Shown here: in pieces, positions 11,020 through 21,899 of the stretch
How positions within the stretch are numbered: position 1 is the first letter of the stretch
Layout of the letters: each line of letters opens with the position of its first letter
Source: Mytilus edulis
Lineage: Eukaryota; Mollusca; Bivalvia; Mytilida; Mytilidae
DNA length: 64,000 nt
Direction of reading: 5' to 3'
NCBI RefSeq assembly: GCF_963676685.1
Contig: NC_092357.1
Location: forward strand, 23,402,647 to 23,466,646
Translations under genes and position numbers: made by a program
Notes under the pieces: generated by a model
The model's database searches: none
The model's input: only the letters and a program-made list of their open reading frames with translations
What the model was told of the DNA's origin: nothing

Positions 11020-12643
11020 ACAAAGGTCAAACATTCCTCCTAGACCCAGATATAGCACCCCCTGTGACAAGAATGATATAACTTTAGGAAAATCAAGTCC
11101 GCTCCGAATTGTTTCTTTCAACATTAAAGGCTTTAATTCCAATAAAATCTACTTTGATGAACTTCTTGATAAACATGACATTGTACTGATACAAGAACAT
11201 TGGCTTTTTAACTATGAAAAAGAATTATTGAAACAACATCATTCAGATTTTATAACCTTCTCGAGACAAATTGATGATAATGAACCCTTATCTCCAATCA
11301 GTAGACCAAGAGGCCATGGAGGTATTGCAATTTTGTATAGAAAGTCCATGTCAAATATGTTTTCTCAACTTCCTGATGGAGATAACAGAATACAGAATAT
11401 CGAAATTTCAACCACAAAAAACCCAATCTGCCTTATAAATGTATATCTCCCCTCAAGAGGTACCGACAAAGGGCATGATGCTTATAGAGCAGCTTTGGAC
11501 ATCTTAAAAGAATTACTACTGAAATATCAAAGAACTCATTCAATTATTATCGCCGGCGATTTTAATGCTTCATTTCATAGACATTACAAGGACACCCAAG
11601 ATGAACTATTTAAAAACTTTTGTAAGGACAATCAAATAGTGCTACCATCTAACTACCCTATAGACCATAAGTACCATCAGGGTGATTCAAAATCACAGAT
11701 AGACTACATTTTAACAAAATCTAGAGAGAATGATGATGAGTCAACTGAATATATGCAGGTGAAAATCCTAAAAGAAGGCCATAACACATCAGACCATTAT
11801 CCCGTCTCCGCTGATTTTTCTGTTAGTTTACAGACCGCTCAAAAACAACTGAGTGGAGATATTGTGACTAAGATTAATTGGGAAAAGGTTGATAAAACAA
11901 GTTATGAACAAAATTTGAAGGAGGAACTTATAAAAGATAGAAAATATCTGAACATGAGAACACCTTACGGTATTGAACAAGCTACAAACCAGCTAATATC
12001 TGGTCTAACTAACGCTTTAAATCTGAGCTATCCCCGTAGGAAATCCAAATTTAGTAGAAAAAAGAAGATCAGCTGGTCTCTACAACTTGCTAAAGCTGTA
12101 GGTCTGTCAAAAAATGCATTTTATCTGTGGAAAAAGGTTGGTTCACCTCCGTCGAAAAATAATATTTACAACTTAAAGAGACTAGAGACGAAACGTTCGG
12201 TCAGATCGATACAAAGACAACAAACCGCTGACAAAAGAATTAAACTACATGAAGAAATTATGATGGCTTCAGATAGGGACAAGGATCTGTTTTTTCGACT
12301 TATTAAAACTCAACGGTCTTCTTCTTCTCATTTCACACACACCCTTAGAACTGAAGAAAAAGAAGCATCAACTCCAAATGAGAAAAATAATGTCTTTAAA
12401 GAACACTTTGAAAAATTAGCCAAAACCAATTCAAATCCTTCTTTCAACACTGGTCATGATAATCTAGTCAAGCTAGACATGGAAACCATTGTCAACATCT
12501 GTGAAAACCAAGAAATAACAATTCAACCTGTTACTTCAACAGAAATCACCAAGCGTATTTCGATATTAAAAAGAAAAAAAGGCTGGGGATGTAGAAGGCT
12601 TAACTGCAGAACATCTAATTTATGGTGGAACAGAGTTGACTGA
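10991..12643 (+). CDS. LINE polyprotein, AP-type endonuclease part
   Basis: This frame encodes the N-terminal endonuclease of a non-LTR retrotransposon, which nicks target DNA to prime reverse transcription. The APE/EEP fold is visible in order: a start motif V-S-F-N-I-K-G-F-N near residue 40, Q-E-H-W near 67, G-H-G-G-I-A near 106, I-N-V-Y-L-P near 148, the catalytic A-G-D-F-N near 187, S-Q-I-D-Y-I-L near 235, and the terminal S-D-H-Y-P-V near 266. A basic linker follows, and the frame runs into the start of the reverse transcriptase domain. It ends early because of a one-base gain in the A/G run at about 12574-12582. The last 21 codons are out of frame, and the true sequence continues in the +1 frame from 12582. 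All visible catalytic endonuclease residues are retained, so the copy is fairly young. Confidence 0.9.
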   Translation: MFNTSTILFRQRSNIPPRPRYSTPCDKNDITLGKSSPLRIVSFNIKGFNSNKIYFDELLDKHDIVLIQEHWLFNYEKELLKQHHSDFITFSRQIDDNEPLSPISRPRGHGGIAILYRKSMSNMFSQLPDGDNRIQNIEISTTKNPICLINVYLPSRGTDKGHDAYRAALDILKELLLKYQRTHSIIIAGDFNASFHRHYKDTQDELFKNFCKDNQIVLPSNYPIDHKYHQGDSKSQIDYILTKSRENDDESTEYMQVKILKEGHNTSDHYPVSADFSVSLQTAQKQLSGDIVTKINWEKVDKTSYEQNLKEELIKDRKYLNMRTPYGIEQATNQLISGLTNALNLSYPRRKSKFSRKKKISWSLQLAKAVGLSKNAFYLWKKVGSPPSKNNIYNLKRLETKRSVRSIQRQQTADKRIKLHEEIMMASDRDKDLFFRLIKTQRSSSSHFTHTLRTEEKEASTPNEKNNVFKEHFEKLAKTNSNPSFNTGHDNLVKLDMETIVNICENQEITIQPVTSTEITKRISILKRKKGWGCRRLNCRTSNLWWNRVD

Positions 12644-14519
12644 ATTCCTGGTAACCTTAATTAACAATATATTCTATACAAAGCATGTACCTGAAGTCAT
12701 CAAAAAAGGTCTTCTGACCCCTGTCCACAAAAAAGACAAAGACCCTACTATTCCATCCAATTATAGAGGCATCACAGTCATTTCCATCATTTGTAAGATT
12801 TTGGAGCTTTGTATTAGAGCCAGAATTGAAGGTACACTAAATAAACATCAAAACAAGCTTCAGAAAGGTTTCACTAAAAGTGCATCCTCTATTAATATTG
12901 CTTTTCTCATCTCTGAAGCAATTAATGAAGCCAAAGATAAAAGTGAGTGTCTTATTCTAATAACTCTGGATGCAGAAAAAGCTTTTAACGTGGTAGACCA
13001 TATACACCTATTTTGGAAATTATATCATCAAGGAATTAATGGAGCTTCATGGTTACTAATTAAGGAACTATATAACAAGACAACTACACAAGTTAAATCT
13101 CAAGGATACATCTCGGAAACATTTGTAAATGAGCAGGGAGTCAAACAAGGAGGAATTTTCTCTGCCAATTTTTACAAGGCCTATAATAGAAATATCCTTG
13201 ATACTCTTGAATCCACAAACATAGGAATTAAAATTGGAACCAATTATGTGGGTTGCCCAACGTGCGCAGATGACATAATGCTATGTGCTGGCTCAGAACA
13301 TGATGCCTCAACCCAACTCCGCATCATTGAAAACTGTACCAAAAACGATCGGGTAAAGATAAACAGCAAAAAAACTGAAATTCTAATGATTAACAAGAAG
13401 AATAAAGATATAAATCTTCAACTTTTTAATAAAAAAATAGACAAAAAGCAAAACATCAAACATTTAGGAATTGAAAGACGAGAGAAAAATAATCCAAATG
13501 TAGAGAAAAGAATCTCTGCTGCAAGAGCTACAATGTATTCACTATTAGGTGCTGGATTACATGGAATAAATGGTATAAATCCTCTATTATCTTATAAGCT
13601 ATGGCGGACTTACGTTATACCAAGAATGCTCTATGGAATTGAAATTCTCAACATTACTAAAATTGATATCCAAAAATTAGAAGCTTTTCAGAAAAAATCA
13701 TTTAAGCAAATTCTATCTTTACCACAAAGAACTGCAGATGCTGCTATCTATATCTTGCTCGGAGCCGAATCCATTGAGCAACTCGTACATAAAGCTGTCA
13801 TTTCCTTATTTCTAAGAATATCGAAAGATCCCAACTCAATCGAGTGTAAAATTGGAATTAGACAGCTAGCTACAAAAGATGATAAATCAAATAGTTGGTA
13901 CATAAATGTGGACAAAACTCTCAAATCTTATGATCTTCCATCCGCACATGAGATTATACTAAATCCGGAGAAAAATTGGAAAAGATTGACTCATGATGTC
14001 ATAGACCAAACCTGGAAAAATAGATGGACCGAAACTGCTAGAAGTAAATCAACGCCCAAATATATGGAAGTAAACAATTGGAACTTTTAAAAACCAAACT
14101 TCTGTTGGAGCAGTGTCAGAGATCATAAAAGAGATGTTAGCAAAGGGATAATAAAATCCAGGATACTTACAGGAACTTACAAAACCCAAAGTATTACCAA
14201 CCGATTTGACGTTACAAAATCTGCAGAATGCAAATTATGCATGGTAGGACCTGAAGATTATAAACATTTTCTAATCAAGTGTGAAAGTCTGAGTTCTGTG
14301 AGAAAAATTCATCACAATAGACTGAAATCCCTACTAGAGGATAATCAAATCCCCTATTGCAGTATAATTGATTCTGATGAGAATCTTCTCGAATTCTTGA
14401 TTGACTGTTCTAGGAACGAACTTATAACTGTGTCTCAGCAGAGAGATTTAGAACGAATCTGCAAAGACTGGATCTATGCATTGCATGCTAAAAGAACCCA
14501 ACTTTTGGAAAGCAAATGA
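12582..14519 (+). pseudogene. LINE polyprotein, reverse transcriptase and C-terminal zinc knuckle (frameshifted, one stop)
   Basis: Read from 12582, the frame continues the endonuclease protein with G-L-T-A-E-H-L, then P-V-H-K-K-x-K-D-P and N-Y-R-G-I-T, typical of LINE reverse transcriptases. Motif A is L-D-A-E-K-A-F (about 12967) with the catalytic Asp. The G-V-K-Q-G-G-like motif B is at about 13139-13155. Motif C is C-A-D-D at about 13264, where most LINEs have F/Y-A-D-D. The frame meets a TAA at 14088-14090 and then continues in the same frame to 14519 with recognisable sequence. That tail includes C-x2-C-x8-H-x4-C (14228-14283), the usual C-terminal zinc knuckle. Two lesions therefore separate this copy from an intact polyprotein: the frameshift near 12578 and the in-frame stop at 14088. 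The family is an APE-type LINE, and I cannot fix the clade. Confidence 0.88.
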
Positions 14520-14950
14520 ACAATCAGTTGAGTTCTGAGTTTAACTTGCAAGGGGCTGTCAGTCGTGGGAATGTAACATATAAGAAGTATTAAACTACTA
14601 TCTCTATATACTTAATTAAATACTAGGTGATATAGCTGAGTACTTCATAGTTAAACCATAACTAGAGAATATGAATGTTAATTACCCCTGTAAATAATCT
14701 TGTAGATCCAAATTGTATTGACAAATTTTACTGTTTTACTTAAAACAAATTTTTACAAGTTTCTTTTTATTCGTATCCTTTACCATTTTAGATTTTAAAT
14801 ACATATATATAATTTAATTATGAAACCATATGCTAACCCATTACTAATACGGATTAGTAGTTCCCAGTGTATGTAAAGTGCGGATCCTAAAATATCATTT
14901 TTACTGTATATGCCATAAATGTCTAATGTAGAATGATAAATAAACAGACG

Positions 14951-15410
14951 AACTTTTTTTAATTTTTGAAGAAAATGAAGAAAATTAGTTAAAATGTATA
15001 TGTTCAGAAATACATAATACTAATAAAACAAAGTTAGAGATGCGAGCGGGGTTTTATCGCGCCTAAAGCCATCTTGCTGTGAAATATATATCAAAGTAGG
15101 TGAATATTTAGGACATTTCACGAACAGATCGTGCGGGTGCTTTATAACTAACAGGTGAGATGTTGTTGCAATAAAAAATATTCATTTTAATACAATTATT
15201 AAAGTTGTATAACGTAGAATATGTTTTGTCATTCAGTTTCTTCATATTTAACAAAATTCCACTATGATGATTTCGTAATGCTAGTCATGTTTACTGTCGA
15301 ATAATGATACTATTCTTTCATTTTTACTGTGGAGCGAACCATTAGTATTGTATATGCGGTGCATTTTCACTGTATAATTTATTTATTTTTTATCTATTAC
15401 AGCTCATTTC
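14951..15410. other. No recognisable gene
   Basis: AT-rich sequence after the LINE 3' end. A small GC-richer patch at 15040-15075 (gatgcgagcggggttttatc) could not be assigned. No feature supported. Confidence 0.35.
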
Positions 15411-15420
15411 TTTAAGCATG

Positions 15421-15620
15421 TAGAGCAAGACTTTAGTTGATTTGCTTGCTTTTTTTATTGGATAATCATTATGAAAACACCCAATTTAATTCAAATATTA
15501 AAAATAAAGGTTAAACTATGCCTATTCATATTGTTTAAAAATGTCAATCTTATTTACAAAGTTTGTATAAACAATTATACAAACAAAGCAAGCAAGCCAA
15601 CCAAAGTTTTGCTTTACATC
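15421..15620. repeat. Small foldback element (about 200 bp)
   Basis: The left end gcaagactttagttgatttg plus 'cttgctttt' is the imperfect reverse complement of the right end at 15581-15620 (caagcaagccaaccaaagtt). The core of about 130 bases is AT-rich. The size and inverted ends fit a MITE-like insertion. No target duplication was identified. Confidence 0.6.
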
Positions 15621-15899
15621 ATTAGGAAATTAGCTGTAAAGCCTTAATTTAGCCGACTTGCTCAAACAATAGATAAAGTAAGAGAAAGATTTGATAAAAT
15701 TTAACTTACGGAGGAAAGTTTGGTTTTAAAACACTCTAATAAATTCAATAGAAATAACATTTATTTCAAATGTATTCCATTTAGTTTCTTATAAAGCGTA
15801 TAGGGATCTTTATCCTTATTTTTTTTTATCCATTTCCATGACACTTCACCAATTGATATAGATTGCACCTTTGTTTTCCCGTTTAAAAGGTTTTACACT
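15621..15899. other. No recognisable gene
   Basis: AT-rich sequence with a T-run at about 15818-15830. Nothing recognised. Confidence 0.3.
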
Positions 15900-16520
15900 G
15901 GAGCCCTTTATAACTTGCTGTTCGGGGTGAGCCAACACTCCATTATGAAGACCGTATTTTGACGTATTATGGTCTACTTTTATAAATTGTGACTCGGATG
16001 GAGAGTTGTCTCATTGTCACATACGACATCTATATATGGCTCAAAAACGAAACGAGACGGGATAAAAAGGGATAAAAAAATCTACGCTACTTTTTTAATA
16101 TATTTATAATGGGCTTAATATGAGTCAAAATAGAGTAAAATAGTGGGTCGCATTTGGGTACTAGCGTCACGCCGGATTGCCGATTTTTTGCAAGCGTGAC
16201 AGATGAAAGTCAAATGATTGTGTAGTGAGAAACGGGAAATGAAGTCTAGCGGGACACGGATAATTACAAAAAATAGAACTGCATAGTATAAGCGGGATAC
16301 GGGAATCTGACAAAACAATAATCGGAATACGGGAATCTGCGAAAACAGTAAGCGGATTCCGGGATTAGAACCCCCCAATGAGACCCCAGAATAAGATAAG
16401 ATACATGTAATATGACAGTTGTTATCCATTCGTTTGATGTGTTTGGACTTTTGATTTTGGGTTTTCCTTTTTGAATTTTCCTCGGAGTTCAGTATTTTTG
16501 TGTTTTTACTTTTTTTTATT
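15900..16520. repeat. Composite of mussel-type dispersed repeats
   Basis: 15900-16035 resembles the SINE-like family, ending in gagagttgtctcattgtcac. 16140-16375 holds three imperfect units of about 36-40 bases built on agcgggatacgggaatctg. 16430-16520 carries ttgaattttcctcggagttc followed by 'agtatttttgtg'. I recall the last two blocks as widespread in mussel sequence. A 104-codon minus-strand frame across 16115-16429 is a translation of the repeat. Confidence 0.6.
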
Positions 16521-17100
16521 TATTCATCCTATTGTTACAGTCATGCCTTCAATAACAAATGTATCCGATGCATGCATTTTTTTATATTTTTGGTCCCTTT
16601 TTCATTTTTGTGGGGTCCAAATTTATAGACAAAAGTCTTTTAATATAGATATTTGGGATTCGTTGACATGCTGAATCTAACCGTGAATCTCGTTTGGGGA
16701 TTTTTTGCCTAGTTGCTGAAATATAGCCCACATAGGATTCCAAAGGGTATAAAATCAACAAAAATGAATTGTAACATGCATTTCGTGTACAATAACCCAA
16801 ATGTGCATGGTTTTACCTCTGCGGTAGTATCCATTCGCGGATCTATAATTTTTCATAAGTAGGGGCCCACTGACTGCCTAAGAGGGCCCGCTGCTGTCAC
16901 GCTCAAGTGATTCCCTATATAAGTTAAAATCAAGGAGAAACGTAATCTGAAGAATACACTATGACATTTTGAAAATCGCTTTTGTTACAAGTTTGAAAAG
17001 CTATATATTTGATGAGGAATGAATGAGGAGTTTGTATTTCAATTTGAAAATACATGCATCATGAATCCTAAGGTCATCAACTAAGTTTTTTTTCATTTGT
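16521..17100. other. No recognisable gene
   Basis: Mixed sequence with short frames only, on both strands. A GC-richer patch at about 16858-16910 (ggggcccactgactgcctaa) was not assigned. Confidence 0.35.
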
Positions 17101-17595
17101 TGCAAGTGCAGAATTTTCAAAGATGCGAGGAATTTTTATTGTAGAATTATGTGATTAATTACACCTTATGTAAGAATCCGGGGTTTTGATTGGTTAATAG
17201 CCAGTGTATTTTTCACCAATTTACTGTTATCAAATGAATATCGTTCATTTTTAACGCCGCCGGGGTATTTGCTAAAAGGATATGCCTTTTTTACCCTCCC
17301 TGCCGTGGTATTTGCCAAAAAATACTCTATCCGACTGGACGCTTGTAACGTCACGATCATCAATGCGTTTTAGTACATTAACATTCGGTGTAATTAAACA
17401 GATATATCATGTTATTGAGGGGTATTTGCGAAAAATACCAGTCTTGAGAATGAATTTCCCTCGCCTTACGGCTCGTGAAATTTAACATTCTCTCGACTGG
17501 TATTTTTCGCAAATACCCCTCCTTAACATGATATATCTGTTCATAATTCTACAATAAAAATTCCTCGCATCTTTGAAAATTCTACATTAATAATG
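17101..17595. repeat. Nested palindromic foldback element
   Basis: Outer arms: 17107-17155 (agaattttcaaagatgcgag, then a block ending 'gtagaattatg') is the reverse complement of 17543-17592. Inner arms: 17400-17450 (gatatatcatgttattgagg, then a perfect 'ggggtatttgcgaaaaatac') is the reverse complement of 17495-17541. Further single copies of a ggtatttgc-aaaa word lie at 17262 and 17306. Together these give an element of about 490 bp that can fold almost completely. Confidence 0.8.
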
Positions 17596-17809
17596 ACTGC
17601 ACTAACAGTGATAATTCATCGCATCTATAGTTAAAATGGATCGCTTTCAATAATCGATATGCTATATTATGATTCTTTTATAACACTTATTTGAACTTTA
17701 ATGCTATGTGTGTATATTATAAAGACATATCACAATGAAAATATGTTAAAACTTAACTTAAAATCCTTTAACTTGATATTTTCAAAACGTAAACAAATAC
17801 AGTTTTCCC

Positions 17810-18170
17810 ATGATCCTTTATTCTACAATAGACATACCCGCATATAACAGTAAAAACGAACTAGCTGGATTCGCACTTTATATACACTGGTTCCTTTCAA
17901 TTTCCTTTGTTAAGAGAAAGTTAAACAACTGATAAGATATTATTTTTATCCATTTTAAAATTTTACGATGTATAGTGTACATACAAGTTCCTGTTTTTAA
18001 CTAATTTTTAGTTTTATCCTATTCTAATTCTGTTACTATTATTTTAAATTTTAACTAGTAGATAAGTTTTAAATTTAAATAACGCAATTTTAAAAATAAA
18101 CAAAATTTTTAAATGCGGTGACCCTGCAGATAGGGTGGACTTCCTGAAGAAGAAGAAGAAGTACAACAAA
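17810..18170 (-). mobile_element. 3' fragment of a LINE related to the 10.5-15 kb element
   Basis: Read on the minus strand, the segment ends with accagtgtatataaagtgcg, 'tttttactgttatatgc' and tgtctattgtagaataaa. These match the 3' end of the LINE at 14860-14940. Further upstream in the element (toward 18170) only loose AT-rich similarity is visible. It fits a 5'-truncated copy inserted in the opposite orientation. Confidence 0.6.
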
Positions 18171-18795
18171 GTTTACATTGAAAATTATATAATTGTCCCG
18201 AATAAACTGCTGTCGTGGATGCAAAGAGCTATTGGAGAAACAATTATTTTAATAAAAATATAAATCTTTGTAAAACCTTATTCAAATATTTATAGTTTTT
18301 CACTTGCTTTCCATAACGATCTAATGAACGAGACGTTTTTTCAAACACAACCAAATCACCCACCATGACAGCATTTTGTCCAATCACAGAAAGGATTTTC
18401 GAGCATGCGTATTCTGATGCCATAGTTAAGCGTCCTTATGTTCAAAGGGCACAAACTGAAACTGTACTGACTACGTCGGAAAAAGACAACAAAATATTTA
18501 AAAGATGTAGTTAAAGGATTCCAACCCTCCCTTAACCTGGAACAGTAATGACAGTGGTGTAACAATACAACATAATAAAGAACTATATAGTAAATTTTAT
18601 TATTATTTGAAAAATGCCTAACGTCAGTAAGGTATTCTTTATTTAAAGTCGTCTTGCATATATGAATATTAATACAAGGACCATAAGCTCTTAATAAGAG
18701 CTCTTTAAGTCTTATATATACGCTTTTGCTAAACATGAAAATTTTCAAGAAAGTCTATCCTTTCCTTTGTTCTCTAATATTTGACTATTCGTGGT
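18171..18795. other. No recognisable gene
   Basis: A minus-strand frame of 130 codons (18356-18748) has no domain I recognise and mixes Tyr/Leu/His-rich stretches. I treat it as chance. Confidence 0.4.
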
Positions 18796-18799
18796 CGCC

Positions 18800-18912
18800 C
18801 CGATATTCCGACACCCTGTTAGTTCGACACCCAATTGGCCCGACAACCAAATAGTCCGACACCCCTTTAGTCCGACACCCCACTAGTCCGACAACCCGTT
18901 AGTCCGACACTT
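18800..18912 (+). repeat. Short-unit minisatellite (tagtccgacacccc type)
   Basis: Eight or so units of 14-15 bases follow each other, built on 'tagtccgacacccc'. Variants include ttagttcgacacccaa, 'ggcccgacaaccaaa' and 'ctagtccgacaaccc'. The tract ends five bases before the inverted-repeat arm at 18917. Confidence 0.85.
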
Positions 18913-18916
18913 TTTA

Positions 18917-20062
18917 AATAGATTATGACATTACAATCTAATTAAAAACCGATCTCTCATCGCTCCTGTTTCTGATATGTCGCGTGGGAGATCTAACGAA
19001 ACCCGCTTTGAGCATATCCAGAAATCAACGCCACTTTGCTTATTTGAATATTATACTAAAGAAATCGGATACGGGTCACGGAAATTACATTAAAATGATA
19101 GGGAATTTTGAAAAAATGTCTGTTTTAATTTTAATTTAAGTGATAGACAGGTTGCCGGGGCAGAAAATGAATATACACAACAATATACACCATTTAAACG
19201 AAACATAATGACTGTTGTTGCAAAAATACAGGTTCCTGAGCTATTTTAAAAATCGAAGCGAGAGGCTTTTAACATTGCAGTGTAAAATACAGGCAAAAAT
19301 GGCTGAAACGTCAAATTTTCAAACTTCGTGTTGAAAATTGGCTTACAAGGTCATTACAAAAACAGGTTGCCGGGGTGAAATATGAAACTTGAATTTCCAA
19401 AGAATAAGCAAGTCCAAACCTTGTATGTGTAGTCGTTGAACTCTAGGTTCCCACGTAAAATTAAAATGTCACTATTTCAAGAAGAATAAACTCACGAAAG
19501 CACGAAAAATTCACTAAATTCGCGTTCATTGTTTTGATTTTGACCGCCTGACAACTTTACGGAAATATCAAAGTGATTGTAAATAAGGACTCTGTGACGG
19601 GCAACTTATAATATCCGTGTTTTAAAGATTTTAATGATATCAAGCCTATCAAGCCAGTCCAGTTCAAAGTACTATCACGTGGTACAATTCTCATTTACAT
19701 ATTATGAATATTAATTAGCAAAACCACTACTAATTTCTGGCTATGGGTCACATGTGAGTGACCTCGTAGGTGTGTCTTTTTCGACCAATGAAATTGAGTC
19801 TTCCACGATCTTGGAAGTTTAACGTAAGGCAAAGGGATGTAGCTCATTTTATTTACGACGAAATCGTCAGTCAAAATAATTCATAAACTTTTTTGATTGG
19901 CTTATTAATAGGTCGTCAACTCATTTGCATATCTTTATAAATTCATAACTTTTAGTTCACTCACATGTGACCTCAAAGCCGGTTTCGTTAGATCTCCCAC
20001 GCGACATATCAGAAACAGGAGCGATGAGAGATCGGTTTTTAATTAGATTGATGACATTATAT
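18917..20062. mobile_element. Putative non-autonomous DNA element with about 90-bp inverted ends
   Basis: 18917-19010 (core ccgatctctcatcgctcctg, 'tgatatgtcgcgtgggagat') is the near-perfect reverse complement of 19972-20062. The 960-base interior has no long frame. Inside the right part, 19746-19768 (gggtcacatgtgagtgacct) is inverted at 19953-19975, so a smaller foldback is nested at that end. No transposase is visible, and no target duplication was confirmed. Confidence 0.65.
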
Positions 20063-20719
20063 ATAACTATGCAAATGATTGAAATACTGAACGGACGAAA
20101 ACATAATTGAAAACTGTATTCGTACAAAAAAGAAAAGATATTCAAACACTCAAAACATTGATTGTAAGGGTGCTGCCCTTGAGTTTGTAATTTTACTGAC
20201 ACTTTGCAGTTTTTTGTTATTATTAATCATATCTTATATTTAATACTATATTAATTATGATTTTAACCTTATTTTTGCGATTTTCTTTGAATAAGGCATA
20301 CATCCTAAAATATTTTGGTGGTTATTATTTTGACGGATTCATAACTTTTATCAATACCTAAATGCAAGTATACTTGCGAAATTGAATTTGGAGACTTTAT
20401 TCTATCAACGAAAATTTACACCCCGCAAAAACACCCAGTATACGGTATATGAAGTGACGAAGAACCCTATGTTGCATTCAATGACGTCACCGTATATAGA
20501 TATATGCGCAGCAATACTTTTTTAATGAACAGCTGCGCCATGAGCGCATGATACGCCCGTCATTTGGTGTTAGAATTTTTATGCAACAATCATAAATTAT
20601 AGTTTCTGACATGGCGCAACATGTGAGAACCCTTGTTTTTTTTAGCAAAACAAAATCAACAATAACTCTAAAATAAAATTTTGAATCATCCAAAAACATA
20701 TACATATCTTAACAATGAT
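20063..20719. other. No recognisable gene
   Basis: AT-rich sequence with short frames only. The words catggcgcaacatgtgagaa (about 20610) and 'cggcgcgacatgtg' (20773) suggest that a further diverged copy of the following dispersed repeat overlaps the end of this stretch. Confidence 0.35.
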
Positions 20720-21020
20720 ATAACTAAGAAGTGTGAAGTTATAAGCAATGATCATAAATGGATTTTGAGGTACGGCGCGACATGTGACAAAAATACACCC
20801 CTGATTTTTTTTCACAGTCCCGTTACTCAAACGTTTTAATCTCAATTTTATCCACAAAAATACAGATCGTTTGACTTTTATAAGAAACAACTATGTTAAG
20901 TTTCATGAAATTTGGATGAGTCGTTCTCAAGTTACGGTGCGACATGTTTATGTCGGATAGACGATCAGACGGAAATTTGTATACCATAATACGTCCAGTC
21001 AAAAAATTAACAGGCGTATT
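20720..21020 (+). repeat. Dispersed repeat copy, partner of 8391-8790
   Basis: The same ordered blocks appear as at 8391-8790 (agaagtgtg, ggcgcgacatgtg, ttaagtttcatgaaa, ctcaagttacggtgcgacat, taatacgtcc). It lacks the long GGAC expansion. Only a 'gacgatcagacgg' remnant is present at the same point. Confidence 0.75.
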
Positions 21021-21103
21021 AAACCAAACACAGTCAGAACTGTCATAACATTACATCCAATATTTGAAACTGTATTTATTTCGTTGATATTTTAATACCA
21101 TCA

Positions 21104-21128
21104 CAGAGACATATAATACATGTCTCTG
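21104..21128. repeat. Perfect short hairpin
   Basis: The 9-base arms cagagacat and atgtctctg are separated by 7 bases. It stands immediately before the tandem units at 21133. Confidence 0.6.
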
Positions 21129-21132
21129 ATAC

Positions 21133-21252
21133 CATGCCTAGCTAGATGATTTTTGTAATGATATATCCCTTGCCTAGATAGATGCTTTTTATAATAATAT
21201 ATACCTTGCCTAGCTAAATGTTTTTTGTAATTATATATACCTTGCCTAGCGA
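21133..21252 (+). repeat. Tandem repeat, about 36-bp unit
   Basis: Four starts of ttgcctagc/atgcctagc recur at about 21134, 21171, 21207 and 21241. AT-rich text between them is similar in each unit (tgatttttgtaatgatatat and variants). Confidence 0.7.
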
Positions 21253-21774
21253 GTTATCGAGAATGTAAAATCATTATACTTTCCACTATATAGATATCGT
21301 ATACAAAGCACGTCTACTAGACCATTTTATTTTATTTTTTATTTTTACTTTCGTGTTTAAATCTAACCCATATTCTAATTAACTTTTTGTAAAAATATTT
21401 GAAATAAATCTACGATTTACCCACTTATGTAAACATTCCCTAGAATGAGTAAGGGTGTTCCTAAGATAGGAAGCTTATAAATTGATAAAAAAGAAAAAAA
21501 GAAAGAAGCATTGGTTTCCCTCCCCTTACCTATATTCCCCTGGATCGGTTGGTTACCATGTTTATCAGTAAATATATTTCTTTAGTTACGTGTCGTAGGA
21601 ACTGGTTATAAAAATCTAATAACTTACAGGACACGTTTTTTAATTTACATTTCTTTCGTGTTACGTTTCCCGCCATAAATATCATTTGGAACACATGTAT
21701 GTATATCCATGTCAAATTGGCCCCTCGGCAAATCGCCCCACACTTATCGCTCTGCTTTTTCTCCGACTCAACTT

Positions 21775-21895
21775 TTTTTCTAATATAGTATTTTGCTATT
21801 TTTTTTCTATGATTAAACATTATCTTATACCTAATAGGAAAATAAAATAAAAATATAGGGTCATCGTTCATTTAAACTCACAATCTGTCTCTGAA
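21775..21895 (-). repeat. Fragment shared (inverted) with the MITE at 25.5-26.3 kb
   Basis: ttaaacattatcttatacct, 'ggtcatcgttcatttaaact' and cacaatctgtctctgaaaaa are the reverse complement, with few changes, of 25910-26030. The similarity stops where the LINE remnant begins at about 21900. Confidence 0.7.
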
Positions 21896-21899
21896 AAAA

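Larger units (their letters stand above)
10490..14950 (+). mobile_element. Nearly full-length APE-type LINE
   Basis: The element runs from a leader near 10490, through endonuclease, reverse transcriptase and zinc-knuckle coding, to a 3' untranslated region of about 430 bases. The 3' end is placed near 14945 because the words tcccagtgtatgtaaagtgc, 'tttttactgtatatgc' and tgtagaatgataaa recur, inverted, at 17815-17910, where the similarity also stops. No target-site duplication was confirmed. The 5' boundary is uncertain because the element abuts the inverted-repeat arm ending at 10480. Confidence 0.8.

Noticed and set aside
16115..16429. 104-codon minus-strand frame with repeated S-Q-I-P-V-x-R-L motif
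   Set aside because: The motif mirrors the 36-40 bp DNA repeat built on gggatacgggaatctg. Not a protein.
18356..18748. 130-codon minus-strand frame
   Set aside because: No domain, no recognisable splice or start context, and it lies in a repeat-rich interval. Probably chance.
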